Below are positions 1-8,755 of a stretch of 64,000 nt of DNA, in pieces. Origin of the DNA: Cryptoclostridium sp036644995 (GTDB lineage Bacteria; Bacillota; Dehalobacteriia; UBA7702). The stretch covers positions 1-64,000 of the forward strand of contig JAVXOZ010000008.1 in the NCBI GenBank assembly GCA_036644995.1, written 5' to 3'. The stretch's first letter is position 1. Every line of letters begins with the position of its first letter. The notes under the pieces are model-generated. The model had not been told where the DNA came from. It was given only the letters and a program-made list of their open reading frames with translations, and did no database searches. Made by a program: the position numbers and the translations under genes.

Positions 1-87
1 TCAAGAACTGATGCAAACATTGCAATAATATACAAAATCTCGGTTTGTGGAATTGAAAAAAATAGAAGTTATAGAGGTGATATTTTA

Positions 88-690
88 ATGAAAGCCATAT
101 TATATGTCCACGGAAAAGGTGGAAGCTATTTGGAAGCGGAACAATACAAGAAAAATTGTGATGGCTTTGACATATTCGGAGTAGACTACAATGACTATTT
201 ACCGTGGGTGGTACAAAATCAGATTAAAGCAGAGTATGATAACTTGATAGAAAAATACGATGAGGTTTATCTTATTGCTACGAGCATAGGCGCTTATTTT
301 TCAATGCTTACATTGCAGGAACGGTGCATAAAGAAGGCTTTGTTTATATCACCTGTACTAGACATGGAGCGCTTAATTTTAGATATGTTATCATGGGCAA
401 ATGCAAATGAAAAAGAATTGTGTGAAAGACGAGAAATCCAAACTGACTTTGGAGAAATATTATCATGGAATTATTTAAAATTTGTTCGAGCAAACCCTAT
501 TGCTTGGGATATTCCTACGGAAATCCTTTATGGTGAAAATGATAATCTGACCTCTCACAATACAGTAAATGCTTTTGCTAAAAGCCATCATGCTAATGTG
601 GCGATTATGAAAAACGGAGAGCATTGGTTTCATACTGACGAGCAAATAGCCTTTTTAGATAAATGGATGAAAGAAGCAATCAAAATGTAA
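88..690 (+). CDS. alpha/beta hydrolase family protein
   Basis: A 200-residue protein with an alpha/beta-hydrolase layout. An N-terminal VHGKGG loop (His8-Gly9) would form the oxyanion region. Ser66 in ATSIGAY is the likely nucleophile elbow, a variant of GxSxG. Asp152 in YGENDNLT and His179 in NGEHWF complete a plausible triad. It has no signal peptide or membrane segment, so it is cytoplasmic; the substrate is unknown. The ATG is preceded by AGAGGTGA. The same frame is open upstream to base 1, but the ATG with its ribosome site fits the family N-terminus. Bases 2-28 in another frame could be the tail of an upstream gene ending in TAA; this is too short to call. Confidence 0.75.
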   Translation: MKAILYVHGKGGSYLEAEQYKKNCDGFDIFGVDYNDYLPWVVQNQIKAEYDNLIEKYDEVYLIATSIGAYFSMLTLQERCIKKALFISPVLDMERLILDMLSWANANEKELCERREIQTDFGEILSWNYLKFVRANPIAWDIPTEILYGENDNLTSHNTVNAFAKSHHANVAIMKNGEHWFHTDEQIAFLDKWMKEAIKM

Positions 691-846
691 ACATATATAT
701 AATTGCCTGTTCCCACAAGAATAAATCCCTGCTCCAAAAATCACGTTGACCTATCCCCAAGTGAAAAACGCCAAAAACCGTTCAAAAGGCATAAATCGCC
801 CTTGACCTATTTACTGAGATACGGTGATTTTTTTATCTTTTTTTAC

Positions 847-1314
847 GTGTTCAATTTGATTTTACAATTAACCGAAAAAATAATTTTGTGGATTTTAACT
901 ATCTGTTGTGTGGGGGGTATATTTATGTTTTCGGCACAGCCTGCCCCTCAATCAGGTGGGTTAAGTAAATCTTTCACCAAAGAAATAATGCAAACATTTT
1001 CTTTCTATCAGTCCATGGAACGAGAAAAACAAACCGCTTTTATTGAAACCGCAGATGAAGTTGTTCGCAGCTTGGCACATATGTTTGTATTTTTCGTACT
1101 GGGTATTTGTGTTTGCGCACTGATAAGTAGCTATGGTTTGAAATATACCTTGCTTTGGTCACTTTTATTCTGTATCCTATATGCGATATTTGATGAATGT
1201 CACCAAGGTTTTTTTGTAGATGGTCGTGGTTTTCAGCTAATAGATCTCTGCAAAGATTGGTTCGGTAGTTTTTTAGGAATTTCCCTTACCGCTGCAATTT
1301 GCCGAAAACGCTAA
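847..1314 (+). CDS. VanZ-like family membrane protein
   Basis: Small membrane protein with the VanZ-like pattern: a first membrane segment ending in MFSAQPAP, a loop, then three hydrophobic segments with an acidic DECHQGFFVDGRG loop between them and a DLCKDWFGSFLG segment. VanZ-like proteins are widespread in Firmicutes; a teicoplanin-resistance role is known only for VanZ itself. The frame is open from a TTG at 703, but the extra N-terminal stretch is basic, low in hydrophobics and unlike the family. GTG 847 gives a family-like length of 155 residues. No convincing ribosome site precedes either start, so the start is uncertain. Confidence 0.6.
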   Translation: MFNLILQLTEKIILWILTICCVGGIFMFSAQPAPQSGGLSKSFTKEIMQTFSFYQSMEREKQTAFIETADEVVRSLAHMFVFFVLGICVCALISSYGLKYTLLWSLLFCILYAIFDECHQGFFVDGRGFQLIDLCKDWFGSFLGISLTAAICRKR

Positions 1315-1419
1315 ATTTATTGGCAAGATGTAGCTTGCTGTGTTATCCAAAAAAAAATAAATGCAGGTTCCAAGTCAGATATGGCAGCTACTATATCTAA
1401 CTTGTAACTTACTATTTTA

Positions 1420-1446
1420 GGTTCTATGCTAAATGTTGTGGTATAA
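1420..1446 (+). repeat. dispersed 27-bp motif, copy 1
   Basis: GGTTCTATGCTAAATGTTGT, continuing GGTATA; differs from the 48740 copy at three positions. It stands about 180 bp from the relic segment at 1601-1637, so both may be parts of one decayed element. Confidence 0.4.
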
Positions 1447-1600
1447 AATATATATTATGTAAAAGATTAAAAAAACAGTAGAGCATATTGGAAAAAATCC
1501 TGTAAATGAAATTGATTAAACACCAATTTCCAAGGAGAACCAATATTCTATATACTGATTTTACTCCGTTTTTATATAGAATTACAAAATGTAATGATCG

Positions 1601-1637
1601 CTGAAATATATTTTGTTTTCAGTAGAGCACAACCATT
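1601..1637 (+). repeat. relic segment with inverted copy at 25347
   Basis: CTGAAATATATTTTGTTTTC ... GAGCACAACCATT; nearly identical, in inverted orientation, to 25347-25382. Possible insertion-sequence end. Confidence 0.4.
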
Positions 1638-1767
1638 TAACACGGAACTTTTAAACCTAAAATTATAAATTTAATCCGCAACAATAATGGCAGTTAAAAT
1701 ATAGGCACATAATTTACTATATTTTTTCTAAATAATGCCTTATTACTTGATATTTAGTTAAAATTTT

Positions 1768-1813
1768 AAACAAAATTCGCAAAATCATTGATAATTTGCG
1801 GATTTTGTTTTAA
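1768..1813 (+). terminator. intrinsic terminator-like hairpin
   Basis: A 16-bp stem (AAACAAAATTCGCAAA pairing with TTTGCGGATTTTGTTT, one G-T wobble) with an 11-nt loop. The 3' arm ends in a T-rich stretch. It lies 33 bp upstream of the DUF6930-like gene and would insulate it from upstream transcription or act as an attenuator. Confidence 0.5.
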
Positions 1814-1846
1814 AATAGTAAGTAAGTATATTTGTGAGGTGAAATT

Positions 1847-2860
1847 ATGTTTGAACTACCAAGTGTTGTACAATGGAAAACATTATTTGGAATTTCCGAG
1901 AAACTTCGCATTATGGAACCTTGGAAACATTATAAAAATACAGAAATTATTACAATTAAAAACAAAAACAGCGAAGAACCGCTTTTTTGTTCTATTTCCG
2001 GTACTCAAGATGAATGTTGTGGCATTTCTGTTTACAATGGCTATCAAAGTTTAAGTGGGCTTTTTAACATTTTAAGGGCAGGGATTGACCCACCTTTTCA
2101 TACAGTAATTGGCAATCAACAATGCCTTACAGCCTATTTCGGCGAAAAGAAACTTATGGGTCAAGGTGATTTTGGTGCCATGGAATATTGCGAATATGTA
2201 CCACGAACAGGATTAATGAACCAAATATTTTTTCGCACCTATGAACCGGGACTGGCCCCTTGGTATATTGATGCCCAAGAATCGCAAATTTTAATAGATG
2301 CCCTGGAATCCCTTTATCAAGGATTAAAAAAAGCAGAAAATCAAAACCTTAGTATGCACAAGGGAGAAACCCTTTTAATTACCCAAGTAGACTATGATAA
2401 TTATGAGCTTTCTCTAACTCCTTTACCTTCATTTACCTTGGAAGAAAAAGTTCTGGAAATAAAAGACGAGCTATATATAGCTAAGTTAAAAAAATTACCT
2501 CGCTCCTCACTGGCAATGGAAGTGGATTTGGCATACCTTACCAATCCCGTGGCAGGCAAACTCAGCGCACGACCCATTTTCCCCAGAATAATTATTGTTG
2601 CCAATCATGATGAGGGTACCGTGGAAAACCAAATAATATTAGATGAAGAAGCCAACGAAGTGGATGAGCTTTTAACCTTTCTTACGGATTCATTTAGAGA
2701 AATCGGCAGGCCACGCCTGTTAATTATCAGAAAAGAAGGTATAAAAAATAGAATTTCAGATTTATGTAAAAAAATAAACGTACCCATTGAAGAACGCAGC
2801 AATTTAGAGATAATTGATGATTTTTTAGGACTTGTGGGTAATTATCACCCCGAGAAATGA
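1847..2860 (+). CDS. DUF6930-like domain protein
   Basis: A 337-residue soluble protein. The C-terminal half (about 205-330) has the features I associate with DUF6930: an IAKLKKLP segment, an acidic MEVDLAYL stretch, RPIFPRIIIV, then a GRPRLLIIR strand and a C-terminal helix. The N-terminal half (about 1-180) is a mixed domain with conserved-looking aromatic and Cys residues (CCGISVYNG, GAMEYCEYV). No catalytic motif is apparent and the function is unknown. The ATG follows GAGGTGA with good spacing. It is followed after 7 bp by a UPF0305 gene, so the two are probably co-transcribed. Family assignment is from memory of the pattern. Confidence 0.65.
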   Translation: MFELPSVVQWKTLFGISEKLRIMEPWKHYKNTEIITIKNKNSEEPLFCSISGTQDECCGISVYNGYQSLSGLFNILRAGIDPPFHTVIGNQQCLTAYFGEKKLMGQGDFGAMEYCEYVPRTGLMNQIFFRTYEPGLAPWYIDAQESQILIDALESLYQGLKKAENQNLSMHKGETLLITQVDYDNYELSLTPLPSFTLEEKVLEIKDELYIAKLKKLPRSSLAMEVDLAYLTNPVAGKLSARPIFPRIIIVANHDEGTVENQIILDEEANEVDELLTFLTDSFREIGRPRLLIIRKEGIKNRISDLCKKINVPIEERSNLEIIDDFLGLVGNYHPEK

Positions 2861-2867
2861 GGCTATT

Positions 2868-3341
2868 ATGGATACTAAAGCATTACTAATTCAACTTCAG
2901 GAACAAACAGCTAACTATGATTTAGCTGCATTAAAAAAAGAATATGAGCACTATAACACAGATTCACCTCTATCATCCGATGATTATGACAATATGAACA
3001 AAAAGTTTAATTTAGAAACATTGATTTCCCTAAAAGAAAACCAAGGTAACTTTTTTAGTGAACAAGTAAATCAACGCTATCTTTTAAAATTTGAAGATGC
3101 AATTAATAACTTTATGGATGTACACGCACCGGGAGATGGTGATTTTAAAGATTATATTCGCATTTTAAATTGCTATCGCACTTTTATTTTAAAAATCCCC
3201 ATGCACCCTGTGGGTATGAGCTTAGAAAAAGGCAATGTAACAAAAAAGGGTAAGGACTATTACTGCTCGGCAAAAAAATTCTATATGAATCAGCCTGATT
3301 CGTTATGTCGTTTTTGTATGGCTAAAATTTCCGATATATAA
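2868..3341 (+). CDS. UPF0305 / DUF2115 family protein
   Basis: A 157-residue protein. The C-terminal half carries the UPF0305 signature: IPMHPVGM, then a turn, then YYCSAKKFY, and a closing CRFCMAKISDI with paired Cys residues that suggest a metal site (Cys of YYC plus CxxC). This family is known mainly from methanogenic archaea and has no assigned function. I chose ATG 2868, preceded by GAGG, over an upstream in-frame ATG at 2832 that lies inside the preceding gene. It follows the DUF6930-like gene by 7 bp and is followed at once by a terminator, so the two form a closed two-gene operon. Confidence 0.75.
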   Translation: MDTKALLIQLQEQTANYDLAALKKEYEHYNTDSPLSSDDYDNMNKKFNLETLISLKENQGNFFSEQVNQRYLLKFEDAINNFMDVHAPGDGDFKDYIRILNCYRTFILKIPMHPVGMSLEKGNVTKKGKDYYCSAKKFYMNQPDSLCRFCMAKISDI

Positions 3342-3380
3342 AAAATATGCCGAGAATATTTCATTCTGCGGCATATTTTC
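3342..3380 (+). terminator. terminator after UPF0305 gene
   Basis: Stem AAAATATGCCG / CGGCATATTTT directly after the stop codon, followed by a short T/A-rich tail. It would also serve the convergent small gene on the minus strand. Confidence 0.7.
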
Positions 3381-3391
3381 ATTTAGTGTTA

Positions 3392-3526
3392 TTAGTTTTC
3401 TTTGGCAAAAGCAATCAAAACTGTTTCTTTGCCACTTTCTCTGCTAATCTTTTGTTCCAAATCGCTAATTGGTGATTTGCAACAATCTTTAAGGTCAGCA
3501 AATTTATAATCTTTGGTATTACACAT
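3392..3526 (-). CDS. 44-residue hypothetical protein with CC motif
   Basis: A short minus-strand frame encoding a 44-residue protein that begins MCNTKDYKF, has a central DLKDCCKSP and ends IAFAKEN. The support is a textbook ribosome site (AAAGGAGG, about 8 bp before the ATG) and a clean stop next to the shared terminator. It is charged and soluble with three cysteines, two adjacent. I do not recognise a family. The start is fixed by the ribosome site. Confidence 0.6.
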   Translation of the reverse strand: MCNTKDYKFADLKDCCKSPISDLEQKISRESGKETVLIAFAKEN

Positions 3527-3603
3527 AAAAACCACCTCCTTTTGCAATATTATTATAACCAAAACCAAGGATATGAATACAATTTTTTTAAGAGGAGCAG
3601 AAT

Positions 3604-5091
3604 ATGGAAAAATATATTATGGCTTTAGATCAAGGAACCACCAGTTCCCGCTGTATTATTTTTGACAAAAAAGGAAAAATCATCGCTAAAGCCCAAAAAG
3701 AATTTAAACAACACTATCCCAAACCCGGTTGGGTGGAGCATGATGCCATAGATATATGGAGTACCCAAATAGGGGTAGCCCATGAAGCACTGCAACATGG
3801 TGGTTTATCCTCTAAAAATATTACCGCCATAGGTATAACCAACCAAAGGGAAACCACGGTGGTTTGGGATAAAGCCACAGGTGAACCCATTGCCCCTGCC
3901 ATTGTTTGGCAATGCAGGCGCACTGCTAAATACTGCGAACAGCTAATCACAGATGGCTACAATGATATGGTGCGAGAAAAAACAGGCTTACTGATAGATG
4001 CTTATTTTTCCGGTACAAAAATAAAGTGGATATTGGAAAACACACCGGGTGCTATGGAAAAAGCCAAAAAAGGTGAGTTGCTCTTTGGCACCATTGATAC
4101 TTGGCTGGTGTGGAAATTAACCAAGGGCAAAGTTCACTGCACGGATTATTCCAATGCCTCACGCACCATGTTATTTAATATTAATACCTTAGAATGGGAT
4201 AAAGACCTTTTAAAATTGCTGGGTATTCCCATTGCCATGATGCCAAACCCTATGCCTTCAAGCTATTATTACGGCGATACCGACCCTGAAATTTTTGGCG
4301 GTTCCATACCCATTGGCGGCATAGCAGGAGATCAACAAGCAGCACTTTTTGGACAAACTTGCTTTGAAAAAGGCATGGCAAAAAACACCTACGGCACCGG
4401 CTGCTTTTTACTGCTAAACACAGGTGAAAAACCCGTATATTCCCACCATGGTTTGTTAACCACCATTGCTTGGGGTTACAATGGCAAAGTGAATTATGCA
4501 CTGGAAGGCTCTGTTTTTATTGCAGGTGCAGCTTTGCAATGGTTGCGAGATGAAATGAACCTTATAGACAATGCCGCAGATAGTGAGGATTTAGCCGCTA
4601 AAGTACCTGACACCGCCGGAGTTTACTTTGTTCCTGCCTTTGTAGGCATGGGGGCACCTTATTGGGATTCCGATGCCAGGGGCATAATAACAGGGCTTAC
4701 CAGAGGCTGCAATAAAAACCATATAGTTAGGGCTGCTTTAGAATCTTTAGCATATCAAACCAATGATGTTCTTAAGGCGATGATAGAGGATTCACATTTG
4801 GATTTAATTGCTTTAAAAGTAGATGGGGGAGCATCTGCCAATAATTTTCTTTTACAATTTCAATCCGATATTATCAATACTAAAGTGGAAAGACCACGCT
4901 GTATTGAAACCACAGCTTTAGGGGCTGCATATCTTGGAGGTTTGGCTTTGGGATATTGGGAGGATTTGCAGGAAATATCTGAAAACTGGCAGATTGATAA
5001 ATCTTACCAACCAAATATATCAACAGAAACCAGAGAAAACCTCATTTACGGTTGGACAAAAGCAGTAAAAAAGGCATTGAATAACAACTGA
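3604..5091 (+). CDS. glpK: glycerol kinase
   Basis: Phosphorylates glycerol with ATP to glycerol 3-phosphate in the cytoplasm. The 495-residue length is normal for GlpK. The N-terminal phosphate-binding loop is ALDQGTTSSR (Asp9), and the second nucleotide-binding segment is GGIAGDQQAALFGQ. The FGGY signature region NTYGTGCFLL and the C-terminal DGGASANNFLLQFQ and TTALGAAYLGGLALG motifs are all present. RBS AGAGGAG precedes the ATG. It stands alone between terminators; no glycerol facilitator or glycerol-3-phosphate dehydrogenase is adjacent. Confidence 0.97.
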   Translation: MEKYIMALDQGTTSSRCIIFDKKGKIIAKAQKEFKQHYPKPGWVEHDAIDIWSTQIGVAHEALQHGGLSSKNITAIGITNQRETTVVWDKATGEPIAPAIVWQCRRTAKYCEQLITDGYNDMVREKTGLLIDAYFSGTKIKWILENTPGAMEKAKKGELLFGTIDTWLVWKLTKGKVHCTDYSNASRTMLFNINTLEWDKDLLKLLGIPIAMMPNPMPSSYYYGDTDPEIFGGSIPIGGIAGDQQAALFGQTCFEKGMAKNTYGTGCFLLLNTGEKPVYSHHGLLTTIAWGYNGKVNYALEGSVFIAGAALQWLRDEMNLIDNAADSEDLAAKVPDTAGVYFVPAFVGMGAPYWDSDARGIITGLTRGCNKNHIVRAALESLAYQTNDVLKAMIEDSHLDLIALKVDGGASANNFLLQFQSDIINTKVERPRCIETTALGAAYLGGLALGYWEDLQEISENWQIDKSYQPNISTETRENLIYGWTKAVKKALNNN

Positions 5092-5107
5092 TAAATAGCG
5101 CTAAACT

Positions 5108-5157
5108 AAAGTGCACATAAAATCTTAGAAAAGCCTAAGATTTTATGTGCACTTTTA
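5108..5157. terminator. bidirectional terminator glpK / diguanylate cyclase
   Basis: A long perfect stem (AAAGTGCACATAAAATCTTA with its complement) and a short loop, with T-rich runs on both sides. It separates the convergent glpK and GGDEF genes. Confidence 0.85.
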
Positions 5158-5200
5158 TTTTTAAATATTTTTTTAAGTATTAATATTTATTACACGCCGC

Positions 5201-6652
5201 TTATTCGTAATAAGTTACTTGGTTGCGTCCTTTGGTTTTGGAGCGATACAATGCCACATCAGCTTCTTTAATCAAAGCATCCAACTTATTACCGGAAACA
5301 ATACGGGTTGCGCCTATACTAATGGTTATTCTGGCGATATCTTCCATTTGCGGACTTTTGCATACTTTAGCAATGATATCCTTTAAAATAACATCTGCTT
5401 CATCGGGTGGTGCATAAATTGCACCCACAAATTCATCGCCGCCGAAACGGGCAATTATCCCTTTATTCCCAATAACCTGATTTGCCATAGAACTAATTTG
5501 GTATAATACGGTATTACCAAACATATGTCCGTATAAATCGTTAACTTTTTTAAAATGGTCAATATCAAATATAAAAAGAGTACCCTCTTTACAGCCATTT
5601 TTTTTGCTATTGCGCCTATAAATCTCATGGAACATTTTCATATTGGGCAAATTAGTTACTTCATCTGTGGCTGCTGTTTTAACCAATAAACGATTATATC
5701 TACAAATAAGGAAGGAACTAAGGAGTAATACCATAACAATGATTATGGCTATTAAAAGCAAATCTTTTTTAAATTGAGTAGTAAGCATAGAACGTATTGT
5801 TGATGTATCTTTATGGATAACAATATACCAATCTAAATTTTCCACATATTGCGTAATAACACAATTTTCCACAGCACCATTGGGATACCAGAAAATTTCC
5901 ATGGATTGTTTATTATTTAAAATTTTATCTTTCAAAGCCAAGCTGGCTTTATTATCAAAGAAATTGGCAGTTTCAATATTTTTTACATCAGAATCTATTT
6001 GAACAACACCTTGGTTGTTTATTAAACAGGCATTTAAGTCGTAGTCGTTTTCAAAGCTTTTTAATAATCCTTGTAGATGGTCCATTTTAACACCCACACC
6101 CACAACACCCAGTAAAGAGCCATCGCTACCTTCTATTCGGCAATTAACAAATATTGTTAATTGGTTGTTTTTAACTTCATCGGCATCCACATCCAAATCG
6201 TATGGTTTTCTGCTCTCCACAAAATCGTAATACCAAATATCGTGGGGGTTTTCAGGGCTGACAATTTTATTTATTCCCTCATAATGATAATAAACCTCAC
6301 TATTAGCCGAAACCAAAAATACCGAATCATAGTTATATTTATTTTGATATGCGGATAAATATTCCTGAATTAACTGTTGCTGTTCCAGCTGTACTTCATT
6401 GGGGTTTTCCTTATTTAACCAGTTTTTCAAAAACGTATCATTTGCCATGGTTTGACCCACAAAAATAGGCTTGGTAAGACTATTATCTATCTGGCCATAA
6501 ATAGTAGATGAAGATAATTTTGAAATATTTTCTATATCGTTTTCAACTATTTTATTAAAATTATCATTATGTAAGAGATTGATAACCACAAAACCTGTAA
6601 ATATAATCAGGCACACTATTATATTTATTGCAATCAAAGTTCTTTTTTTCAT
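5201..6652 (-). CDS. membrane diguanylate cyclase with Cache-type sensor
   Basis: Predicted to make cyclic di-GMP. From the chosen start (483 residues): an N-terminal membrane segment at about 6-27; an extracytoplasmic sensor at about 30-295 resembling a double Cache domain (motif DIWYYDFVESRKPYDLDVD); a second membrane segment at about 298-315; then GGDEF. The metal-binding FDIDHFKKVND (Asp363) and intact RFGGDEF (404-408) indicate an active cyclase. The RxxD inhibitory site expected before GGDEF is absent, so product inhibition at the I-site is unlikely. An in-frame ATG eight codons upstream has no ribosome site, whereas AGAGAGGC precedes this ATG. Confidence 0.88.
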   Translation of the reverse strand: MKKRTLIAINIIVCLIIFTGFVVINLLHNDNFNKIVENDIENISKLSSSTIYGQIDNSLTKPIFVGQTMANDTFLKNWLNKENPNEVQLEQQQLIQEYLSAYQNKYNYDSVFLVSANSEVYYHYEGINKIVSPENPHDIWYYDFVESRKPYDLDVDADEVKNNQLTIFVNCRIEGSDGSLLGVVGVGVKMDHLQGLLKSFENDYDLNACLINNQGVVQIDSDVKNIETANFFDNKASLALKDKILNNKQSMEIFWYPNGAVENCVITQYVENLDWYIVIHKDTSTIRSMLTTQFKKDLLLIAIIIVMVLLLSSFLICRYNRLLVKTAATDEVTNLPNMKMFHEIYRRNSKKNGCKEGTLFIFDIDHFKKVNDLYGHMFGNTVLYQISSMANQVIGNKGIIARFGGDEFVGAIYAPPDEADVILKDIIAKVCKSPQMEDIARITISIGATRIVSGNKLDALIKEADVALYRSKTKGRNQVTYYE

Positions 6653-6759
6653 AAAATCCAGTGCCTCTCTATCCATTTTTATTCAATACATTAATGATAA
6701 CATCATTTATGCTAAAATAATATATCTTTTCCAAATAAATAATTATCCAAAAAAGAAAA

Positions 6760-6808
6760 ACATCCCGACATAATAACTTTTTAGTATTTTATATCGGGAT
6801 ATTTTAAA
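6760..6808 (-). terminator. terminator downstream of aquaporin gene
   Basis: Stem ATCCCGACATA / TATATCGGGAT with one mismatch. On the minus strand it is followed by GTTTTTCTTTTTT, so it would terminate transcription from aqpZ about 130 bp after its stop. Confidence 0.55.
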
Positions 6809-6938
6809 ATCCGAAAATCAACAAAATATATTTAAAGATTTGATATTTAAAATAAATAAAACTTTGCATTTAATACTTTATGGTTTTTCAACTGTAATTA
6901 AAGTCCTTTAAATAATATCAAAGAAATATTTAGGAAAA

Positions 6939-7649
6939 TTATTTCCCCGCTTTTGCTGTTTCACTTGTAAGAAATTTGTAAACCAGTGCAGCTATTGCAG
7001 CACCCACCAAAGGTGCAACAATAAATACCCAAACTTGGGAGAGGGCTTCGCCACCCATTAAAAGAGCAGGTCCGAAGCTTCTGGCAGGGTTTACCGATGT
7101 ACCGGTGAAAGGAATACCTAAAATATGCACCAATGTTAAAGATAAACCAATAACCAAGCCAACTACATTATTATTTTCAACCTTGGAAGTAACACCTAAA
7201 ATGGCAATTACAAACACAAATGTTAAGATAATTTCAACCACCATTGCTTGTCCCAGATTTATACCCAAAGCACTGGCTGCTCCAAATCCATTTTGACCCA
7301 AGCCATTGGCTTTGCCAAATAAATAAACAAGAACACCTGCTGCAACTATGCCACCGGCAAATTGTGCCACAACATAGCCGATAAAATCTGTTACACTCAT
7401 TTTTCCGGAAATAAGCATAGATAATGAAACTGCAGGATTAATATGGCAACCGGATATGTTGCCAATGGAATAAGCCATTGCCACAATGGAAAGTCCAAAA
7501 GCAAAAGCTATTAAAAGTGTAGTAAAAGCCAGGGCACTGGCTCCACCTAAATCAAACTTGCCAATTAATGTATTGGCCGCAACGGCACTGCCGCAACCAA
7601 AAAGCACCAAAACAAAAGTTCCTATAAATTCCGCAAAATATTTTTTCAT
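6939..7649 (-). CDS. aqpZ: aquaporin, AqpZ-type water channel
   Basis: A six-helix MIP-family channel of 236 residues. Both NPA boxes are present: SGCHINPAVS in the first half and GTSVNPARSFGPAL in the second. The NPARS rather than NPARD context points to a water-selective AqpZ rather than a glycerol facilitator, as does the MKKYFAEFIGTF N-terminus. The start is the second in-frame ATG: AAGGAGG sits 6 bp before it and inside the longer frame. glpK nearby is on the other strand behind a terminator, so co-regulation is not implied. Confidence 0.9.
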   Translation of the reverse strand: MKKYFAEFIGTFVLVLFGCGSAVAANTLIGKFDLGGASALAFTTLLIAFAFGLSIVAMAYSIGNISGCHINPAVSLSMLISGKMSVTDFIGYVVAQFAGGIVAAGVLVYLFGKANGLGQNGFGAASALGINLGQAMVVEIILTFVFVIAILGVTSKVENNNVVGLVIGLSLTLVHILGIPFTGTSVNPARSFGPALLMGGEALSQVWVFIVAPLVGAAIAALVYKFLTSETAKAGK

Positions 7650-7847
7650 AAAGTTCCTCCTTATATTCACTTTTTAAACCTCAGGGTGATTAATCTAAAA
7701 AAATAATGCTTTCCCTTGCAGAAATAATGTTTTAAATAATTATTATTTAAACAACTTAATTAACAGTAACTTTACCAAAATATCCCCAATAAGTGCAGCA
7801 TAAAATAAATGTTAAATTTCAATATAATTAATAATAAAAATGGTATA

Positions 7848-8270
7848 CTAATTTACTGATTTTTGATTTAATACAGCACCATAGCAAAATAATATCGGCA
7901 ATAACAAACCAAATAACAGCGAGCAAACCCCTGATACGCTTAAGCCTTGCTGCCACATTCCCATAATTGAGCTAAACAATGATAGTGCCATAAGCACACA
8001 ACCAAGTTTAAAACAAATTACGGATTCACCGGGTTTATCACATTTTTTAATACCAAAAATACCGCTTACTATTGATAAAATGGACCAAATTAATCCTGCC
8101 CCAAAAACTAAAACAAAGGGCAATGTTCCCGCAGCCGAAGTATTGGTGCCTAAAAGAAGCACAGCTTCTCCTCCGAATAAAGCAATAGCATAAATAATTG
8201 CACCAATAATCCCAAAAATTACTAACAAAATGCCAACAATTTTAAGATATTTCTTTCCTTTTGCTTCCAT
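7848..8270 (-). CDS. small four-helix membrane protein
   Basis: A 140-residue protein with four predicted membrane helices (about 12-35, 48-70, 84-106, 110-132). A cytoplasmic CDKPGES loop lies between helices 2 and 3. I do not recognise a characterised family; the fold resembles DUF4064-like small membrane proteins. AAGGAG lies just upstream of the ATG. A possible promoter about 150 bp upstream (TTGTCG at 8445-8450, TATAAA at 8423-8428, 16-bp spacer, read on the minus strand) overlaps a perfect 0A box, so Spo0A control is possible. Confidence 0.65.
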   Translation of the reverse strand: MEAKGKKYLKIVGILLVIFGIIGAIIYAIALFGGEAVLLLGTNTSAAGTLPFVLVFGAGLIWSILSIVSGIFGIKKCDKPGESVICFKLGCVLMALSLFSSIMGMWQQGLSVSGVCSLLFGLLLPILFCYGAVLNQKSVN

Positions 8271-8422
8271 ATTTTTTCTCCTTTTAATCTTATTTTATAA
8301 ATTCTGTTTGCTGCACCAATAAACAGAATAATATAACTGTTATTTAACTCCCTATTATTTTTTATAGCAAAATAAAATATTTTGTTATATGGGGCTTTTA
8401 GGAGCACCTTACATCCATAAAC

Positions 8423-8450
8423 TTTATATTATAATATCATCTTTCGACAA
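8423..8450 (-). promoter_or_regulatory. candidate promoter overlapping a 0A box
   Basis: On the minus strand TTGTCG (8445-8450), 16-bp spacer, TATAAA (8423-8428). The sequence TGTCGAA (8443-8449), identical to the Bacillus Spo0A box, overlaps the -35. It would drive the membrane-protein gene ending at 7848. Confidence 0.35.
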
Positions 8451-8680
8451 CATTAAGCTGATTTTTACTTATTTCGTATTTTTTTTACACAAATATAACA
8501 CATCTATTTTCCATACAAGAAAAAGTTTTATTTATGAACCGTTGATGTACTACACTTTCTTATTTTGTATAAAAGTATGAAGATAAAATAAAACATTATT
8601 AACAAATACTTTACTCATTAAAAGTGAAATATAAAAAACAGGGCATTAAATTTTTTAATTTACATACCCTGTAAAATATT

Positions 8681-8707
8681 GGTTTTATACTAAATATTGT
8701 GGTGTAG
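8681..8707 (+). repeat. dispersed 27-bp motif, copy 2
   Basis: GGTTTTATACTAAATATTGT, continuing GGTGTA. It lies 48 bp outside the oldest CRISPR repeat. Confidence 0.4.
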
Positions 8708-8755
8708 ATATGAACTTTGATAAAGCGATTTAAACACGTCAGCCCCTGCGGCAGA

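Larger units (their letters stand above)
1315..1767. other. long non-coding stretch with relic repeats
   Basis: No open frame with a ribosome site is visible here. It holds a 27-bp motif starting GGTTCTATGCTAAATG at 1420, which recurs near 8681 and 48740. It also holds a segment at 1601-1637 (CTGAAATATATTTTG ... GAGCACAACCATT) whose reverse complement recurs at 25347-25382. Both look like remnants of mobile elements, but no transposase reading frame survives. Confidence 0.4.
8271..8755. other. AT-rich intergenic region at the distal CRISPR end
   Basis: No supported gene. It contains the possible minus-strand promoter and 0A box (8423-8450), a weak hairpin (ACAGGG / CCCTGT, 8638-8672), and one copy of the dispersed motif GGTTTTATACTAAATATTG at 8681 just before the degenerate end of the CRISPR array. 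Confidence 0.4.

Noticed and set aside
1788..2054. 88-codon frame upstream of and overlapping the DUF6930-like gene
   Set aside because: It overlaps the real gene in another frame, and the GAGGTGA ribosome site serves ATG 1847.
6939..7649. Glycerol facilitator GlpF paired with glpK
   Set aside because: The second NPA box reads NPARS, not NPARD, and the gene is on the opposite strand behind terminators.
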